Positions 43,571 to 53,931 of a DNA stretch of 64,000 nt are shown piece after piece. The position numbers and the translations under genes are program-made. Numbering within the stretch: the stretch's first letter is position 1; the number at the start of each line of letters is the position of its first letter. This stretch comes from Listeria swaminathanii. Its GTDB lineage: Bacteria > Bacillota > Bacilli > Lactobacillales > Listeriaceae. The DNA lies in NCBI RefSeq assembly GCF_014229645.1, contig NZ_JAATOD010000002.1, forward strand, positions 372,001 to 436,000, in the 5' to 3' direction. The notes beneath the pieces were generated by a model. The model did not search any database. It saw only the letters and a program-made list of their open reading frames with translations, and was not told the DNA's origin.

Positions 43571-43596
43571 TTGTAAATAAAGCTAGTTTTTTGCTC

Positions 43597-43634
43597 AAAA
43601 AAAGCCTTACCCCGAATTAGAGGTAAGGCTTTTG
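43597..43634 (-). terminator. Terminator after fabF
   Basis: AAAAGCCTTACC / GGTAAGGCTTTT stem with seven-T tail on the minus strand. Confidence 0.9.
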
Positions 43635-43642
43635 ACTATATC

Positions 43643-44884
43643 TTATTCTTCTATTCTTTTGAATACTAAAGTAGCATTGTGGCCACCGAAGCCAAAAGAG
43701 TTAGAAAGTGCTACATTTACTTCTGTTTCACGCGCTTTATTTGGAACGTAATCCAAGTCGCAAACTTCATCTTGGTTTTCTAAATGAATTGTTGGCGCAA
43801 TAATATTATCACGGATACTTAACAAAGCAAAAATAGCTTCAATACCACCAGATGCACCTAAAGTGTGTCCGGTCATTGATTTAGTTGAACTAATCGCTAA
43901 TTTTTTCGCATGGTCACCAAAGACTGTTTTAATTGCTTGTGTTTCATATTCATCATTGTATGGCGTACTTGTTCCATGCGCATTAATGTAATCCACTTTA
44001 TCAGGAGAAAGTCCTGCATCGTCAATTGCCATTTTCATTGCGCGGGCAGCACCTTCACCATTTGGAGCTGGAGCTGTAATGTGGTATGCATCACCTGTTG
44101 CGCCGTAGCCAACGATTTCTGCATAAATTTTCGCACCACGAGCTTTTGCGTGTTCATATTCTTCTAAAATAACAATCCCTGCACCCTCACCAATAATAAA
44201 ACCATCACGGTCTTTATCAAATGGACGACATGCAGTTTCTGGATCTGGATTTAATGATAAAGCTTTATTCGCAGTGAAACCAGCAAGCGACATTTTAGTA
44301 ATCGGCGCTTCTGCTCCACCTGTAATCATAGCATCAGCATCTCCGCGTTCGATAACTTTAAATGCGTCACCGATAGAGTTTGTTGCTGTTGCACACGCTG
44401 TAACTGTTGTAGAGTTAATACCTTTTGCTCCGAAACGAATAGAAACTTGACCGGAACCCATATCCGGAATCATCATTGGAACGAAAAATGGACTAACTCG
44501 ACGATGTCCACGGTTTAAGAAAATTTCAAATTGCGTTTCAAAAGTTTCCATTCCGCCAATACCTGAACCAATCCAAACGCCTACGCGAGTTGCATTGGAA
44601 TCATCAATAACTAAACCAGAATCTTGTACAGCCATTTCAGCACTTGCAATTGCGTAATGCGTGAAACGGTCCATTTTACGAGCTTCTTTTTTCTCTAGAT
44701 ATTTTTCTACATCAAAATCTTTTAATTCTGCTGCAATTTTAACCGGAAAGTCATCCGGATTAAGTCTTGTCATTTCTGCAACACCATTAACACCTTTTTT
44801 TGCGTTTTCCCAAGAAGTTTCCGCATCGTTTCCAATTGGTGTAACAGCGCCAATACCAGTAACAACTACTCTTCTCTTATCCAT
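43643..44884 (-). CDS. fabF: 3-oxoacyl-ACP synthase II FabF
   Basis: A 413-residue KAS II condensing enzyme of fatty acid elongation. The Cys-His-His triad is seen: Cys in [13 protein letters not shown] (about 164), His in [11 protein letters not shown] (about 304) and His in [11 protein letters not shown] (about 341). It elongates malonyl-ACP with longer acyl-ACP and is involved in the low-temperature change of fatty acid chain content. AAGGAG box. Encoded after fabH with a strong hairpin in the 200-base gap between them. Confidence 0.96.
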   Translation of the reverse strand: MDKRRVVVTGIGAVTPIGNDAETSWENAKKGVNGVAEMTRLNPDDFPVKIAAELKDFDVEKYLEKKEARKMDRFTHYAIASAEMAVQDSGLVIDDSNATRVGVWIGSGIGGMETFETQFEIFLNRGHRRVSPFFVPMMIPDMGSGQVSIRFGAKGINSTTVTACATATNSIGDAFKVIERGDADAMITGGAEAPITKMSLAGFTANKALSLNPDPETACRPFDKDRDGFIIGEGAGIVILEEYEHAKARGAKIYAEIVGYGATGDAYHITAPAPNGEGAARAMKMAIDDAGLSPDKVDYINAHGTSTPYNDEYETQAIKTVFGDHAKKLAISSTKSMTGHTLGASGGIEAIFALLSIRDNIIAPTIHLENQDEVCDLDYVPNKARETEVNVALSNSFGFGGHNATLVFKRIEE

Positions 44885-45027
44885 TTACTCATCTCCTTAT
44901 TTTGCATTTCATAAAAAACAACTTCTGTCTAATGACAGCAGCTAGTATAAAGTTAAGGCTTTATTTAAAATTAAAAATAGTGCACAAACAAATAAACCAA
45001 AAGCCTGTTTCATTATAACATAAATAA

Positions 45028-45070
45028 AGGAAAGTTGTCCTAACAAAAATAATCGTTAGGGCAACTTTCC
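45028..45070 (-). terminator. Hairpin between fabH and fabF
   Basis: Minus strand: GGAAAGTTG-CCTAAC / GTTAGG-CAACTTTCC, one mismatch, then TTTATTT. Likely a terminator or attenuator that uncouples fabF from fabH. Confidence 0.7.
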
Positions 45071-45086
45071 AATTTTAATTTGTTGC

Positions 45087-46025
45087 TTACTTACCCCAAC
45101 GAATGATTAGGGCGCCCCAAGTTAGTCCGCCGCCGAAACCGACAAGCAAAACATTATCGTTATCTTTAATCCGTCCTTCTTCTACTGCGTCAACAAGAGC
45201 AAGCGCGATAGAAGATGAGGAAGTGTTGCCGTATTTATGAACAGTTTTCATTAGTTTTTCTTCTGGTAAATTCAAACGTTCACGAGAAGCTTCCATAATA
45301 CGGATATTTGCTTGATGAGGAATTAGTAAATCTAAATCTTCTTTCTCAAGACCAGCACGTTCAAGTACGCGTAAAGAAGCTTCTCCCATTTGGCGAACAG
45401 CAAAACGGAATACTTCGCGTCCATTCATATAAATCTTTTTATTTTCATCTAAGTTCAAGTATTTTCCGCCAGAACCATCAGACCCTAAGTCAAATGAAAG
45501 TAAACCATGATCATCAGAAACTGGTCCCATAACTACAGCACCCGCTCCATCACCGAATAATACGGCTGTTGCGCGATCATCCCAGTTAGTGATTTTAGAT
45601 AATTTATCTGCACCAACAACTACGATATTTTTATATGCGCCTGTTTTAATGAATTGTGCTGCTGTTACTACACCAAAAGTAAAGCCGGCACAAGCTGCTT
45701 CCACGTCCATACCTGCAGCATTTTTTGCCCCTAGACGATCTTGGATAATATTCGCAACGGATGGGAATGTTGCTTCTTGTGTCACAGTTGCAACGATAAA
45801 TAAATCAATATCGTCTGGCGTAAGACCCGCATTTTCAATTGCTACTTTTGCTGCTTCATAAGCTAAATCGTGCGTATATTCATCATCACGAGCAATTCTT
45901 CTTTCTTCAATTCCAGTTCGAGTACGAATCCACTCATCAGATGTTTCCATTATTTTTTCTAAATCAAAGTTTGTTACTATTCTTTCAGGTACGTATTTAC
46001 CTACTCCTAAAATTCCTGCGTTCAT
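45087..46025 (-). CDS. fabH: 3-oxoacyl-ACP synthase III FabH
   Basis: A 312-residue KAS III that starts fatty acid synthesis by joining acyl-CoA to malonyl-ACP; in Listeria it selects branched starter CoAs and so shapes the anteiso-C15 content. Cys112 ([11 protein letters not shown]), His in [10 protein letters not shown] (about 238) and Asn in [11 protein letters not shown] (about 268) form the active site. ATG behind GGAGG. A FapR operator overlaps the promoter start. Confidence 0.96.
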   Translation of the reverse strand: MNAGILGVGKYVPERIVTNFDLEKIMETSDEWIRTRTGIEERRIARDDEYTHDLAYEAAKVAIENAGLTPDDIDLFIVATVTQEATFPSVANIIQDRLGAKNAAGMDVEAACAGFTFGVVTAAQFIKTGAYKNIVVVGADKLSKITNWDDRATAVLFGDGAGAVVMGPVSDDHGLLSFDLGSDGSGGKYLNLDENKKIYMNGREVFRFAVRQMGEASLRVLERAGLEKEDLDLLIPHQANIRIMEASRERLNLPEEKLMKTVHKYGNTSSSSIALALVDAVEEGRIKDNDNVLLVGFGGGLTWGALIIRWGK

Positions 46026-46084
46026 GTGTTCTCCTCCATATCAAACTACATCAGGACGAAAATATGCTTTTTCTCCTGGATATT

Positions 46085-46129
46085 TTATGACCTGGTACTA
46101 ATTTTAACAGAGAAATATCAATTACGCAA
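46085..46129 (-). promoter_or_regulatory. fabH promoter with FapR operator
   Basis: TTGCGT (46124-46129), 17-base spacer, TAAAAT (46101-46106). Immediately downstream, TTAGTACC-A-GGTCATAA (46085-46101) is close to the FapR consensus TTAGTACC...GGTACTAA. FapR repression is lifted by malonyl-CoA or malonyl-ACP. Confidence 0.8.
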
Positions 46130-46144
46130 TTGGATTGCCACTTT

Positions 46145-47248
46145 TTATTTTACTTCTAGGCTTTTGTTTGGATTGTTCTCAGCGAAACCGCCTGCTTTAG
46201 ACCAACCAATAACTTTTCCGTCGTCCGATTTAATGCGATACCAATATTCATTTTTCACATCTGCCCGGCGGTCTATGTCTAGTTCTTTTCCTAGATAATC
46301 ATTTAAATCAGTTACTACTTTTGAATTATCTTCTACGGGATAAGCATAGATTTTTTGGTCGGAATCAGTGATGTATTTATCTAGTGTTACATTCGTTTCG
46401 CTTTGTGGTGTATAGAAAACTGTGACAGCTTTACTACTTATCCATCCGATTGTTTTACCTTGGTCTTGAAGTTGATACCATGTTCCTTTTTCAGTAACAG
46501 CTTTTTGCGAAATACGAAGGGTTTTGTTTTGGTAATCATTAGCATTTCCTGCTTTTTCTGCGCCTTCTGTATTATATGGTTTTGTCCAAATAACTTCTGC
46601 ACTCGGGTTCGTGATTTCTGCGTAAGCTAGTTGGTTTTCGGTTGAGATTACTGTATCGTAAATTTGATCATAACGATCCAAATTGTAAGTTTCAATGGTT
46701 GAAATGAGTTTTTCAGCATACCCTGGGTCAGTTGCATAACCTGCATCTTGAATGGCGTGTGCTGCGTTTTTATAATCGGTTTCTCCAATTACCGCGGAAT
46801 ATAATTCTGAATTACCCGACACTCCGTTGACAAAAAGTTGTGCATGATCGACTAATGATGCCTTTTTGTCTGGATATTTTCTGAAGTCGGCTTGTGTGTG
46901 GTATGCCTTGCCGTTGCTAAATTCTTGTGTTCCCATGGAAACGGAACTTCCTTCATAGCTACCTTTAATTCCAAACAAGTTATTAGCTGAAGTTGATAAG
47001 CCGCTTTTGCCCCAGTTGGATTCTAAAATGGCTTGAGCTAAAGTAACACTCGTCAATATTTTTTCATCTTTTTGTAAATCTTGCGCATCATTTGCGATTG
47101 ATTGTATAAATTGTTGTTGTGATAAAGTCATTCCTGCTTGACTCACTGTCGTTTGGCTCGCTTCTGCTACCCCTGCATCCACAAAAGGTAACAATGTAGA
47201 ACTTACGATGACACTTGCTAGTAAAATCTGCGTGAATTTCTTTTTCAT
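46145..47248 (-). CDS. GW-module autolysin, GH73-type N-acetylglucosaminidase
   Basis: A 367-residue secreted protein. Signal peptide (MKKKFTQILLASVIVSSTLLPFVDAGVAEA), then a GH73 glucosaminidase domain (about 50-195) with the catalytic Glu region LAQAILESNWGKSGLS and NNLFGIKG, followed by two GW-type SH3 modules (VIWTKPYNT...WISSKAV and KIYAYPVEDN...VIGWSKAGG) that bind lipoteichoic acid. It cleaves the glycan backbone of peptidoglycan. The start at 47248 follows AGGAAGTG; the frame is open further upstream without signal features. Confidence 0.88.
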   Translation of the reverse strand: MKKKFTQILLASVIVSSTLLPFVDAGVAEASQTTVSQAGMTLSQQQFIQSIANDAQDLQKDEKILTSVTLAQAILESNWGKSGLSTSANNLFGIKGSYEGSSVSMGTQEFSNGKAYHTQADFRKYPDKKASLVDHAQLFVNGVSGNSELYSAVIGETDYKNAAHAIQDAGYATDPGYAEKLISTIETYNLDRYDQIYDTVISTENQLAYAEITNPSAEVIWTKPYNTEGAEKAGNANDYQNKTLRISQKAVTEKGTWYQLQDQGKTIGWISSKAVTVFYTPQSETNVTLDKYITDSDQKIYAYPVEDNSKVVTDLNDYLGKELDIDRRADVKNEYWYRIKSDDGKVIGWSKAGGFAENNPNKSLEVK

Positions 47249-47534
47249 TATCAGTTGGCACTTCCTATCCAAATTAGTTAGTTCCCCCAATTTAAATGGC
47301 TCTGTCTCTGTTAACCTTCTTCATTCTAGCATTTTCATTCTGAGAACCTACTAATTTTTCGATGAAAGATTTATCATAAAGTAAGCAGAATGGCTATTCT
47401 AAAGGTTTTTCGCTAACCTATTTACATTTGACAATATTATGTCATTGCTTATTTGCCCCTTTACACTACTATTCTCCATGCTTGCGGTTTTTCCTTCCTT
47501 TTTTTCGATAATCGCATTTTCAAATGATATATGA
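47249..47534. other. Intergenic region between the autolysin and the DUF2929 gene
   Basis: About 290 bases up to the plus-strand promoter, AT-rich, no supported gene. A minus-strand open frame exists here but has no ribosome site or family signature. The autolysin promoter should lie in it. Confidence 0.5.
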
Positions 47535-47563
47535 TTGGATAATCTAATTTTATGTGCTAAAAT
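47535..47563 (+). promoter_or_regulatory. Promoter of the DUF2929 gene
   Basis: TTGGAT (47535-47540), 17-base spacer, TAAAAT (47558-47563); a TATAAT lies ten bases further. Confidence 0.6.
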
Positions 47564-47595
47564 GTATAATGAAATAGATGAAATGGGGTGTAAGG

Positions 47596-47784
47596 ATGCG
47601 TTACGTGGTGACTGTAATTTGGGTATTCTTACTTTCTTTAATGGCTGAATTCGTTCTTTCTTCCATGTTATATGTATCATTTGATATGACACGGGCTATT
47701 ATTTTAACAGTAGGGTTATCCTTCTTCATTATTTTAATCACTTTCTTGATGCCTAAAGATAGCGAAGTTTATGACTTTAAGTAA
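47596..47784 (+). CDS. DUF2929 (YjzD-like) small membrane protein
   Basis: A 62-residue protein: MRYVVTVIWVFLLSLMAEFVLSSML helix, short loop, then IILTVGLSFFIILITFLM and a polar PKDSEVYDFK tail. The pattern and its position near fabH fit the YjzD/DUF2929 family of Bacillaceae, of unknown function. The ATG at 47596 follows GGGGTGTAAGG. Confidence 0.75.
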   Translation: MRYVVTVIWVFLLSLMAEFVLSSMLYVSFDMTRAIILTVGLSFFIILITFLMPKDSEVYDFK

Positions 47785-47830
47785 ACATCCAACTTTCTGA
47801 TAGCGAGAACTCACTTTTCGAGTGTAGCTC

Positions 47831-47875
47831 AAAAAAAGAACCTCTTTCCAATAACTGGAAAGAGGTTCTTTTTTT
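47831..47875. terminator. Bidirectional terminator between the DUF2929 gene and gpmA
   Basis: AAAAAAAGAACCTCTTTCCA stem with its complement, 6-base loop, T run on both strands. Confidence 0.95.
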
Positions 47876-48563
47876 ATTTGTCCAAGTAATATTTATTTAC
47901 TGGTTTTAAATCATTATTTAATTCGTATACAAGTGGTACGCCTGTTGGAATTTCTAAGTCCATTATTTCATCGTCGCTAATTCCTTCTAAGAATTTCACT
48001 AATGCTCGTAAGCTATTACCATGAGCTGCAATAACTACTCGGCGTCCAGCTTTAATTTCTGGAGCAATTGTATCCATCCAATAAGGAATAACACGTTCTA
48101 GCGTTACTTTCAAGTTTTCCCCTGAAGGAATCGCATGTGTATCTAGTAGTTGATAACGGCGATCATTCTTCGCTTGTCTTTCGTCGTTTTCTTCTAATAG
48201 TGGTGGAAGGGTATCGTAGCTTCTGCGCCATTTTTGCACTTGTTCAGCGCCGTATTTTTCAGCGGTTTCTTCTTTATTAAGACCTTGTAGCGCTCCGTAA
48301 TGTCGTTCATTTAAACGCCAAGATTTATTGACTGGAACCCACATTTGATCAGATTCTTCTAGCACATAATTAAGTGTTTTAATGGCTCTTGTTAATACGG
48401 AAGTGAAGGCTACATCAAAATCTAAGCCTGCTTCTTTAATTCTTTTCCCTGCCGTTTGCGCTTCTATAACGCCTTCTTCTGACAAGTCCACATCGTGCCA
48501 ACCTGTAAATAAATTCAATTTGTTCCATTCACTTTGACCATGACGAATTAATACTAATTTCAT
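47874..48563 (-). CDS. gpmA: 2,3-bisphosphoglycerate-dependent phosphoglycerate mutase
   Basis: A 229-residue histidine phosphatase-fold mutase that interconverts 3- and 2-phosphoglycerate in glycolysis. The phosphohistidine motif [10 protein letters not shown] is at residues 5-14 and the second His in [11 protein letters not shown]. The [13 protein letters not shown] segment confirms the BPG-dependent class. Start ATG at 48563 has GGAAGGATGAGG; an ATG three codons up is too close to the box. Its neighbour is clpB on the same strand. Confidence 0.95.
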   Translation of the reverse strand: MKLVLIRHGQSEWNKLNLFTGWHDVDLSEEGVIEAQTAGKRIKEAGLDFDVAFTSVLTRAIKTLNYVLEESDQMWVPVNKSWRLNERHYGALQGLNKEETAEKYGAEQVQKWRRSYDTLPPLLEENDERQAKNDRRYQLLDTHAIPSGENLKVTLERVIPYWMDTIAPEIKAGRRVVIAAHGNSLRALVKFLEGISDDEIMDLEIPTGVPLVYELNNDLKPVNKYYLDK

Positions 48564-48653
48564 CTTCCTCATCCTTCCATTTTCGTCTATTTTCTAAACG
48601 ACTAATCCAACCAAAGTTTTCCCTTTCAAGCAGGGTGTCAAACCTTTTCCATG

Positions 48654-51254
48654 TTATTCTGTAACTTTAAAAGTAAATTCTTTATCGTGCAAATCAATTT
48701 CCACAGATGAATGTGGCATGATTTTACCAGATACAATTTCTCTTGCAAGTGGTGTTTCCACATGGCGTACAATGTAGCGTTTGAGTGGTCGTGCTCCGTA
48801 AACTGGATCATAAGCTTCCTCTGCAATAAATGCTTTGGCCTCATCGGAAATAGTAATCGTAATCTCTTGATCAGCTAAACGGATTTGCAGTTCTTCCACT
48901 AATTTCTCTACAATTCCTTTAATATCAGCAAGTGTAAGTGGTTTAAATAGAATAATATCGTCTACCCGATTTAAGAATTCCGGTTTAAATTCACTTTGTA
49001 AAATTTGCATAACGTCTGATTCTAATTCCGCTGAAATTTCGCCTTCTTCGGTTCTTTCAAGCAATAAATTGGAGCCGATATTAGAAGTCATAATAATCAC
49101 AGTGTTTTTAAAATCGATTAAACGGCCTTGCGAATCAGTGATACGTCCATCATCAAGCACTTGTAGCAAAATATTGAATACATCAGGATGCGCTTTTTCG
49201 ATTTCATCAAGTAAGACAATTGAGTACGGGTTTCGTCTCACAGCTTCTGTAAGTTGCCCGCCTTCCTCGTAGCCAACATAGCCAGGAGGAGCTCCGACAA
49301 GTCTTGATACAGAATGTTTCTCCATATATTCAGACATATCAATTCGAATCATGTGGTCTTCTGAATCAAACATATTATATGCGAGAGCTTTGGCTAGTTC
49401 GGTTTTACCAACACCTGTAGGACCTAAGAAAATAAAGGAACCGATTGGGCGTTTTGGATCTTTAATGCCGGCACGGGCACGCAATACTGCATCACTGACT
49501 AATTGAACGGCATCATCTTGACCGATTACTTTTTGGTGCAATACATCTGCTAGTTTTAATAGTTTTTCGCGTTCGCCTTCTACGAGCTTAGTTACTGGAA
49601 TTCCAGTCCAACGTCCGACGATTTCCGCAATTTCATTTTCTGTTACTTCTTCTTGTAAAATCCGATCTTCTTGTGCTGTTTTTTCGCGATTTTCTTCTTC
49701 TAAAGCGAGTAATTCTTTTTCTACGGCTGGGATTTTACCGTGACGTAATTCTGCTGCTTTGTTTAAATCGTAGTTGTTTTCGGCTTCTTCTAATTCATGA
49801 CGTAAATGGTCGATTTGTTCCCGAACTTCGCGAATTTTACCGATTTCGCTTTTTTCGGATTCCCATTTTGATTTCATTTTATTTGCTTCTTCTTTATAGT
49901 CAGCTAGTTCGCGTTGTAAAATTTCTAAGCGTCGTTCACTTGCTGGATCTTTTTCTTCTTTTAAAGCTGCTTCTTCAATTTCTAATTGCATTACTTTTCT
50001 TGTTACTTCATCCAGCTCGCTTGGCATGGAGTCAATTTCGACACGAATCGTTGCGCATGCTTCATCTACTAAATCGATTGCTTTATCTGGTAAAAAGCGG
50101 TCGGTAATATAACGATTGGACAAACTTGCTGCCGCTACTAGCGCATTATCATGAATATTTACTCCATGATGGATTTCAAAACGTTCTTTTAAACCACGTA
50201 AAATGGAAACTGTATCTTCCACGGTTGGCTCTGGGACAAGTACTTTTTGGAAACGTCTTTCAAGGGCAGCATCTTTTTCGATGTATTGGCGATATTCATC
50301 TAATGTTGTTGCACCGATACAGTGTAGCTCTCCTCTGGCAAGCATTGGTTTTAGCATATTTCCGGCATCCATTGCGCCATCTGTTTTCCCAGCGCCAACA
50401 ATCGTATGAATTTCATCAATAAAGAGTAAAATTTGGCCATCGCTTTGTTTTACTTCTTGGAGTACCGCTTTCAAACGTTCTTCAAATTCACCGCGATATT
50501 TAGCTCCAGCTATCAGGGACCCGATATCGAGCGAGATAATTGTTTTATCCTTGAGTCCTTCTGGAACGTCTTTTCTAACGATTCGTTGCGCTAAACCTTC
50601 GACGATGGCTGTTTTACCAACACCTGGTTCGCCGATTAATACGGGATTATTTTTTGTTTTTCTAGATAAAATCCGGATAACGTTGCGAATTTCTGCATCG
50701 CGTCCGATTACTGGATCGAGTTTTCCGCTTCTAACTTCCGCAACTAAATCACGTCCATATTTTGTTAATGCTTCATAGTTTTCCTCTGCGTTTTGAGAAG
50801 TCACTTTTTTCCCTCCTCTGATTTTTAGAATTGCTTCTTTAATTTGTTTTTTAGTTTTATGTTGATTTTTTAGTTCAGTTGTAATTGGATTCGACTTTTG
50901 GTCCATGACAGCTAGGATAAGATGTTCCGTTGATACAAAATCATCGTCTAATTGTTGTTGTTCTTTTTCCGCATCCCGCATTAGTTGGAAAAGTGCCTGG
51001 CTCATTGCTTGGCCGTAATTCACACCACTCCCTGAAACTACTGGGATTTTTTCTAAAGACATGTCTACCACTTTTTGAAGGCTGTCTGTGTCAACTTCTG
51101 CTACATCATATACGCGTTTTGCAAAGTCGCTTTCTGTTAATAACACTTTAAAAACGTGTGCAACGTCGATTTCTTGGTGTTCTGATGCAATAGCTAGATT
51201 TTGTGCGTCCGCAATTGTTTGCTGGACTTGTTGGGTAAATTTTTGTAAATCCAT
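48654..51254 (-). CDS. clpB: ATP-dependent disaggregase ClpB
   Basis: An 866-residue Hsp100 chaperone. The N domain (1-145) is followed by AAA domain 1 with Walker [10 protein letters not shown] at 208-216, a long middle coiled coil (about 405-520), and AAA domain 2 with Walker [10 protein letters not shown] near 605 and GYVGYEEGG pore loop. No ClpP-binding loop is expected in ClpB. It rescues aggregated proteins with DnaK. The promoter has a CtsR operator, so it is heat induced. ATG behind AGGAGGACG. Confidence 0.97.
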   Translation of the reverse strand: MDLQKFTQQVQQTIADAQNLAIASEHQEIDVAHVFKVLLTESDFAKRVYDVAEVDTDSLQKVVDMSLEKIPVVSGSGVNYGQAMSQALFQLMRDAEKEQQQLDDDFVSTEHLILAVMDQKSNPITTELKNQHKTKKQIKEAILKIRGGKKVTSQNAEENYEALTKYGRDLVAEVRSGKLDPVIGRDAEIRNVIRILSRKTKNNPVLIGEPGVGKTAIVEGLAQRIVRKDVPEGLKDKTIISLDIGSLIAGAKYRGEFEERLKAVLQEVKQSDGQILLFIDEIHTIVGAGKTDGAMDAGNMLKPMLARGELHCIGATTLDEYRQYIEKDAALERRFQKVLVPEPTVEDTVSILRGLKERFEIHHGVNIHDNALVAAASLSNRYITDRFLPDKAIDLVDEACATIRVEIDSMPSELDEVTRKVMQLEIEEAALKEEKDPASERRLEILQRELADYKEEANKMKSKWESEKSEIGKIREVREQIDHLRHELEEAENNYDLNKAAELRHGKIPAVEKELLALEEENREKTAQEDRILQEEVTENEIAEIVGRWTGIPVTKLVEGEREKLLKLADVLHQKVIGQDDAVQLVSDAVLRARAGIKDPKRPIGSFIFLGPTGVGKTELAKALAYNMFDSEDHMIRIDMSEYMEKHSVSRLVGAPPGYVGYEEGGQLTEAVRRNPYSIVLLDEIEKAHPDVFNILLQVLDDGRITDSQGRLIDFKNTVIIMTSNIGSNLLLERTEEGEISAELESDVMQILQSEFKPEFLNRVDDIILFKPLTLADIKGIVEKLVEELQIRLADQEITITISDEAKAFIAEEAYDPVYGARPLKRYIVRHVETPLAREIVSGKIMPHSSVEIDLHDKEFTFKVTE

Positions 51255-51281
51255 TCATTCGTCCTCCTTATAAAAGATAAG

Positions 51282-51335
51282 TCTGACCTTTTTTGACCTT
51301 AACTTTATTATAGAATTTTAAATGGCGTTTGTCTA
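51282..51335 (-). promoter_or_regulatory. clpB promoter with CtsR operator
   Basis: TAGACA (51330-51335), 17-base spacer, TATAAT (51307-51312), then the CtsR heptad pair GGTCAAA-AAA-GGTCAGA (51282-51298) over the start region. Confidence 0.9.
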
Positions 51336-51356
51336 ACAAAAACCTTCTTTTTTATA

Positions 51357-51393
51357 GAAAAAGATCTACCAATTTTTAGGTTGGCAGATCTTC
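51357..51393 (-). terminator. Terminator after the BI-1 family gene
   Basis: AGAAGATCTGCCAA / TTGGTAGATCTTTTT, one wobble pair, with T run on the minus strand. Confidence 0.85.
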
Positions 51394-51402
51394 TAAGTTT
51401 TC

Positions 51403-52080
51403 TTAGTCACGGCCAGTAAATAGACGTAGTAAGAACATAAATAAGTTAAGGAAATCAAGGTATAAATTCATCGCAATCATTGGTACATCTGCTAGTTCCA
51501 CATCGCGTTTCATAATTTGGTTGAAATCATACAAAATATATAATGAGAAAATAATCGTTCCGCCTGCTGAAATAATCGTTGACAACATAGAGCCTAGTGG
51601 TAAAAAGACTCCCACAAAGCTAAAGATGATAAGAATAATAATCGCAGCGAATAACGCACTACTTAAGAAAGATAAGTCTTTCTTCATTTTTGCACCAATA
51701 AATGCTAGTGTCGTGAAAGTAACGGTCGCTGTAACAAATGCCATCAGAACTGCAGCACCTTGCCCTGCACCAAAATAATATGTCAAAGTTGGTCCAAGCG
51801 TTAAGCCTGTGACAAACGCAAATGCTAGTAAAACTGGGTAACCTACAAGTTTATTAATGGTTTTGCTTCGACGCACAACTATAGCTGTAACTAGTAACGC
51901 GACTTCTAATACGACAAGCGGTAAATAAAGTTCTGGACTTAATTTACTTCCAATCGCAGCACCGATTGATGCAAGTAGCAAAGAAAATACAAACCAATTA
52001 AGTATTTTTTGCATAATAATTTGTTTATCCGTTCTTTTCTCTGTATTTACTCGCTCCGATGTGTGATTGATTTCATTCAT
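51403..52080 (-). CDS. Bax inhibitor-1 family membrane protein (YetJ-like)
   Basis: A 225-residue protein with seven predicted membrane helices from about 25 to 220, typical of the BI-1/LFG family. The conserved C-terminal Asp motif ILYDFNQIMKRD and YLDFLNLFMFLLRLF are seen. Bacterial members such as YetJ are pH-gated calcium leak channels. Start ATG at 52080 follows GAGGAGAAATG; the ATG two codons up is too close. Monocistronic; terminator downstream. Confidence 0.88.
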   Translation of the reverse strand: MNEINHTSERVNTEKRTDKQIIMQKILNWFVFSLLLASIGAAIGSKLSPELYLPLVVLEVALLVTAIVVRRSKTINKLVGYPVLLAFAFVTGLTLGPTLTYYFGAGQGAAVLMAFVTATVTFTTLAFIGAKMKKDLSFLSSALFAAIIILIIFSFVGVFLPLGSMLSTIISAGGTIIFSLYILYDFNQIMKRDVELADVPMIAMNLYLDFLNLFMFLLRLFTGRD

Positions 52081-52164
52081 GAACATTTCTCCTCTTCCAA
52101 TTGATTAGTTTTATTATATCAAAAGAATTATTGCGATTCTATCGGTCTTACGTTGGAATTTCAC

Positions 52165-52194
52165 AAAAAAAGAAGCGCGCGAGGCACTTCTTTA
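52165..52194 (-). terminator. Terminator after the HAD phosphatase gene
   Basis: AAAGAAGTGC / GCGCTTCTTT with a 5-base loop and T run on the minus strand, overlapping the stop codon by a few bases. Confidence 0.75.
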
Positions 52195-52962
52195 AATTAA
52201 ATCAAATTGTTTTAATCCGAGCATGATTCCATCACTATTGTTGTCTTTCGTTACAAAAGTTGCTCTCTCTTTTAATAGTGGTACAGCATTTTCCATTGCA
52301 ATGGCATTATCGACCGCGCCAAACATTTCCAAGTCGTTCATGCCGTCACCAAAAGCATAGGTTGGAACATCTTGATAACCCATTACTTCGAGTAGTTTAG
52401 CAATACCAACTGCTTTGGAGCCGCCTTTTCTTAATACATCGTTACTAAATGGGGTATTACGAACGAACTGCAACTCTGGGAAACGTGCTGGAAAATAGTC
52501 ATCTCCTGTTTCGAGCAAAAGAAGCGCCATGTTGATTGTTTCTTCTTTATACATATTCGTTCTTACTTCTGGCATTGGTTCGCCTAGGAAGTCATAGTGC
52601 GCTTTTACAACTGGCGTGTTTGCGGTTGCGCCAATTCTTTTGTCATTATAATAACAAACTTCCACATTTTGCGACTTAGCTTCTTCTGTCAAACGTTCTA
52701 AGAGAGCCGCATCAATCACATCTTCATATACTTTTTCACCTTCAAAAATAGCCATTTGTCCATTCATCATTACAGCGGATTCGATGCCGGTAATTTTCAT
52801 TTGGTGACTTATTTCTATAAATGTCCGTCCAGTAGCAATGACAGGAATAATATTATTTTCTCGAAGTTTGTCTAATGCTTGAAGTGAGCTATCAAGTACT
52901 TTGGATTCGCTATTTAAAAGCGTTCCATCCATATCAAAAAAACAAATTCCACGTGGTTTCAC
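52192..52962 (-). CDS. HAD-superfamily (Cof-type) phosphatase
   Basis: A 256-residue Cof-like hydrolase. Motif I is FFDMDGTLLNS near residue 10 (two catalytic Asp), motif II VIATGRT, motif III lysine in the KGGSKAVGIAKLL segment and motif IV AFGDGMNDLEMF. The cap domain is the C2 type. It dephosphorylates sugar phosphates or flavin-type metabolites. Start is ambiguous: the ATG at 52971 touches the AAAGG box, while a GTG at 52960-52962 is correctly spaced, and I favour the latter. Confidence 0.85.
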   Translation of the reverse strand: MKPRGICFFDMDGTLLNSESKVLDSSLQALDKLRENNIIPVIATGRTFIEISHQMKITGIESAVMMNGQMAIFEGEKVYEDVIDAALLERLTEEAKSQNVEVCYYNDKRIGATANTPVVKAHYDFLGEPMPEVRTNMYKEETINMALLLLETGDDYFPARFPELQFVRNTPFSNDVLRKGGSKAVGIAKLLEVMGYQDVPTYAFGDGMNDLEMFGAVDNAIAMENAVPLLKERATFVTKDNNSDGIMLGLKQFDLI

Positions 52963-53025
52963 ATTATTCATCCTTTACTAACATAATATATCCATCATAC
53001 CAATCTTACGGACGTAAAGTAAAGG

Positions 53026-53811
53026 CTATTTGTACATAACAAAATCTCCGGTATGTTCAAAACCTAGGCGGTGGTATATTTCCCCAGCAACTGGATTATC
53101 GTAAAACAAGCATGGTTTCTTTCCTTCTGCTAATACATCACAACATAATTTCTTCAAAAGCGTGCTTGCAAAACCACGTTGTCTGTATCCATCACTTGTT
53201 GCCACACCTGTAATCATTGCTGAGAAAGAATTTTCCGCAGATGTTTCTGCTACAGCTACTACTTCTTGATCTTGCTCAATATAATAAATTCGTTTAACGC
53301 CTTTTTCAATTTGACGTATAATTAATTCTTCATTTTCCTCGCGCGGACCAAACTCTTCAATATCTTTTCGCATTTTAATAATGGGCGCTACGTCTTCGGC
53401 TACTGCCGTTCTGACAATAACATCTTGATTTACGGAAATCCGATTGACATGTTCGCATTCGCAAAAATAGGTATCTTGTCTTTTTTCGGCAAGTTCCGGT
53501 AAAAATGGTTCTAGTTCTCTTGTGACACGAGAAATTCCGCTAACTTCATAGGTATCATGTTTAGCAATAATTTCTGAGAAAGCTTTTGCATCAAAATTAG
53601 CGTCTTTTGAATAAGGTAAGAAAAATGTATCGAATCGAAGTAACAATGCGTGTAATTTGTCCGCTGAATCGAATTCGCCCCAAAGGTCTTGCACATCACT
53701 CTCGTAACCAAAATTTTCGATATCCCCAATAATAAATAAATTCAGGGTTGCTTCGGGTTTTAAAAGTGCCATTACTTCTTCATTATCAGATACAGTTAGT
53801 TTTCTAATCAT
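53026..53811 (-). CDS. GNAT-family N-acetyltransferase
   Basis: A 261-residue acetyltransferase. The C-terminal half holds the GNAT fold: the acetyl-CoA loop is TSDGYRQRGFASTLLKKL (R-Q-R-G-F-A), preceded by VVAVAETSAENSFSAMITGVAT and followed by KPCLFYDNPVAGEIYHRLGF. The N-terminal half is a divergent second GNAT-like lobe. Substrate unknown. The ATG at 53811 follows TAGGAG, although the frame is open 20 codons further. Alone in its unit. Confidence 0.85.
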   Translation of the reverse strand: MIRKLTVSDNEEVMALLKPEATLNLFIIGDIENFGYESDVQDLWGEFDSADKLHALLLRFDTFFLPYSKDANFDAKAFSEIIAKHDTYEVSGISRVTRELEPFLPELAEKRQDTYFCECEHVNRISVNQDVIVRTAVAEDVAPIIKMRKDIEEFGPREENEELIIRQIEKGVKRIYYIEQDQEVVAVAETSAENSFSAMITGVATSDGYRQRGFASTLLKKLCCDVLAEGKKPCLFYDNPVAGEIYHRLGFEHTGDFVMYK

Positions 53812-53895
53812 GTGCCACACTCCTATTTTGAAAATTGTCTTCATTTTACGTGAGTTAGTAAGGTTCGTCAAGCCCTTACTCTTTCTAATTTAGTA

Positions 53896-53931
53896 CAAAA
53901 AAAGCTCGGGACAATTCGTCCCAAGCTTTTT
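53896..53931 (-). terminator. Terminator after the XRE-like gene
   Basis: AAAAAGCTTGGGAC / GTCCCGAGCTTTTT with T run; bidirectional shape. Confidence 0.9.

Noticed and set aside
47399-47692. 97-residue minus-strand frame between the autolysin and the DUF2929 gene
   Set aside because: It overlaps the promoter and start of the plus-strand gene, has no ribosome site, and shows no family pattern.
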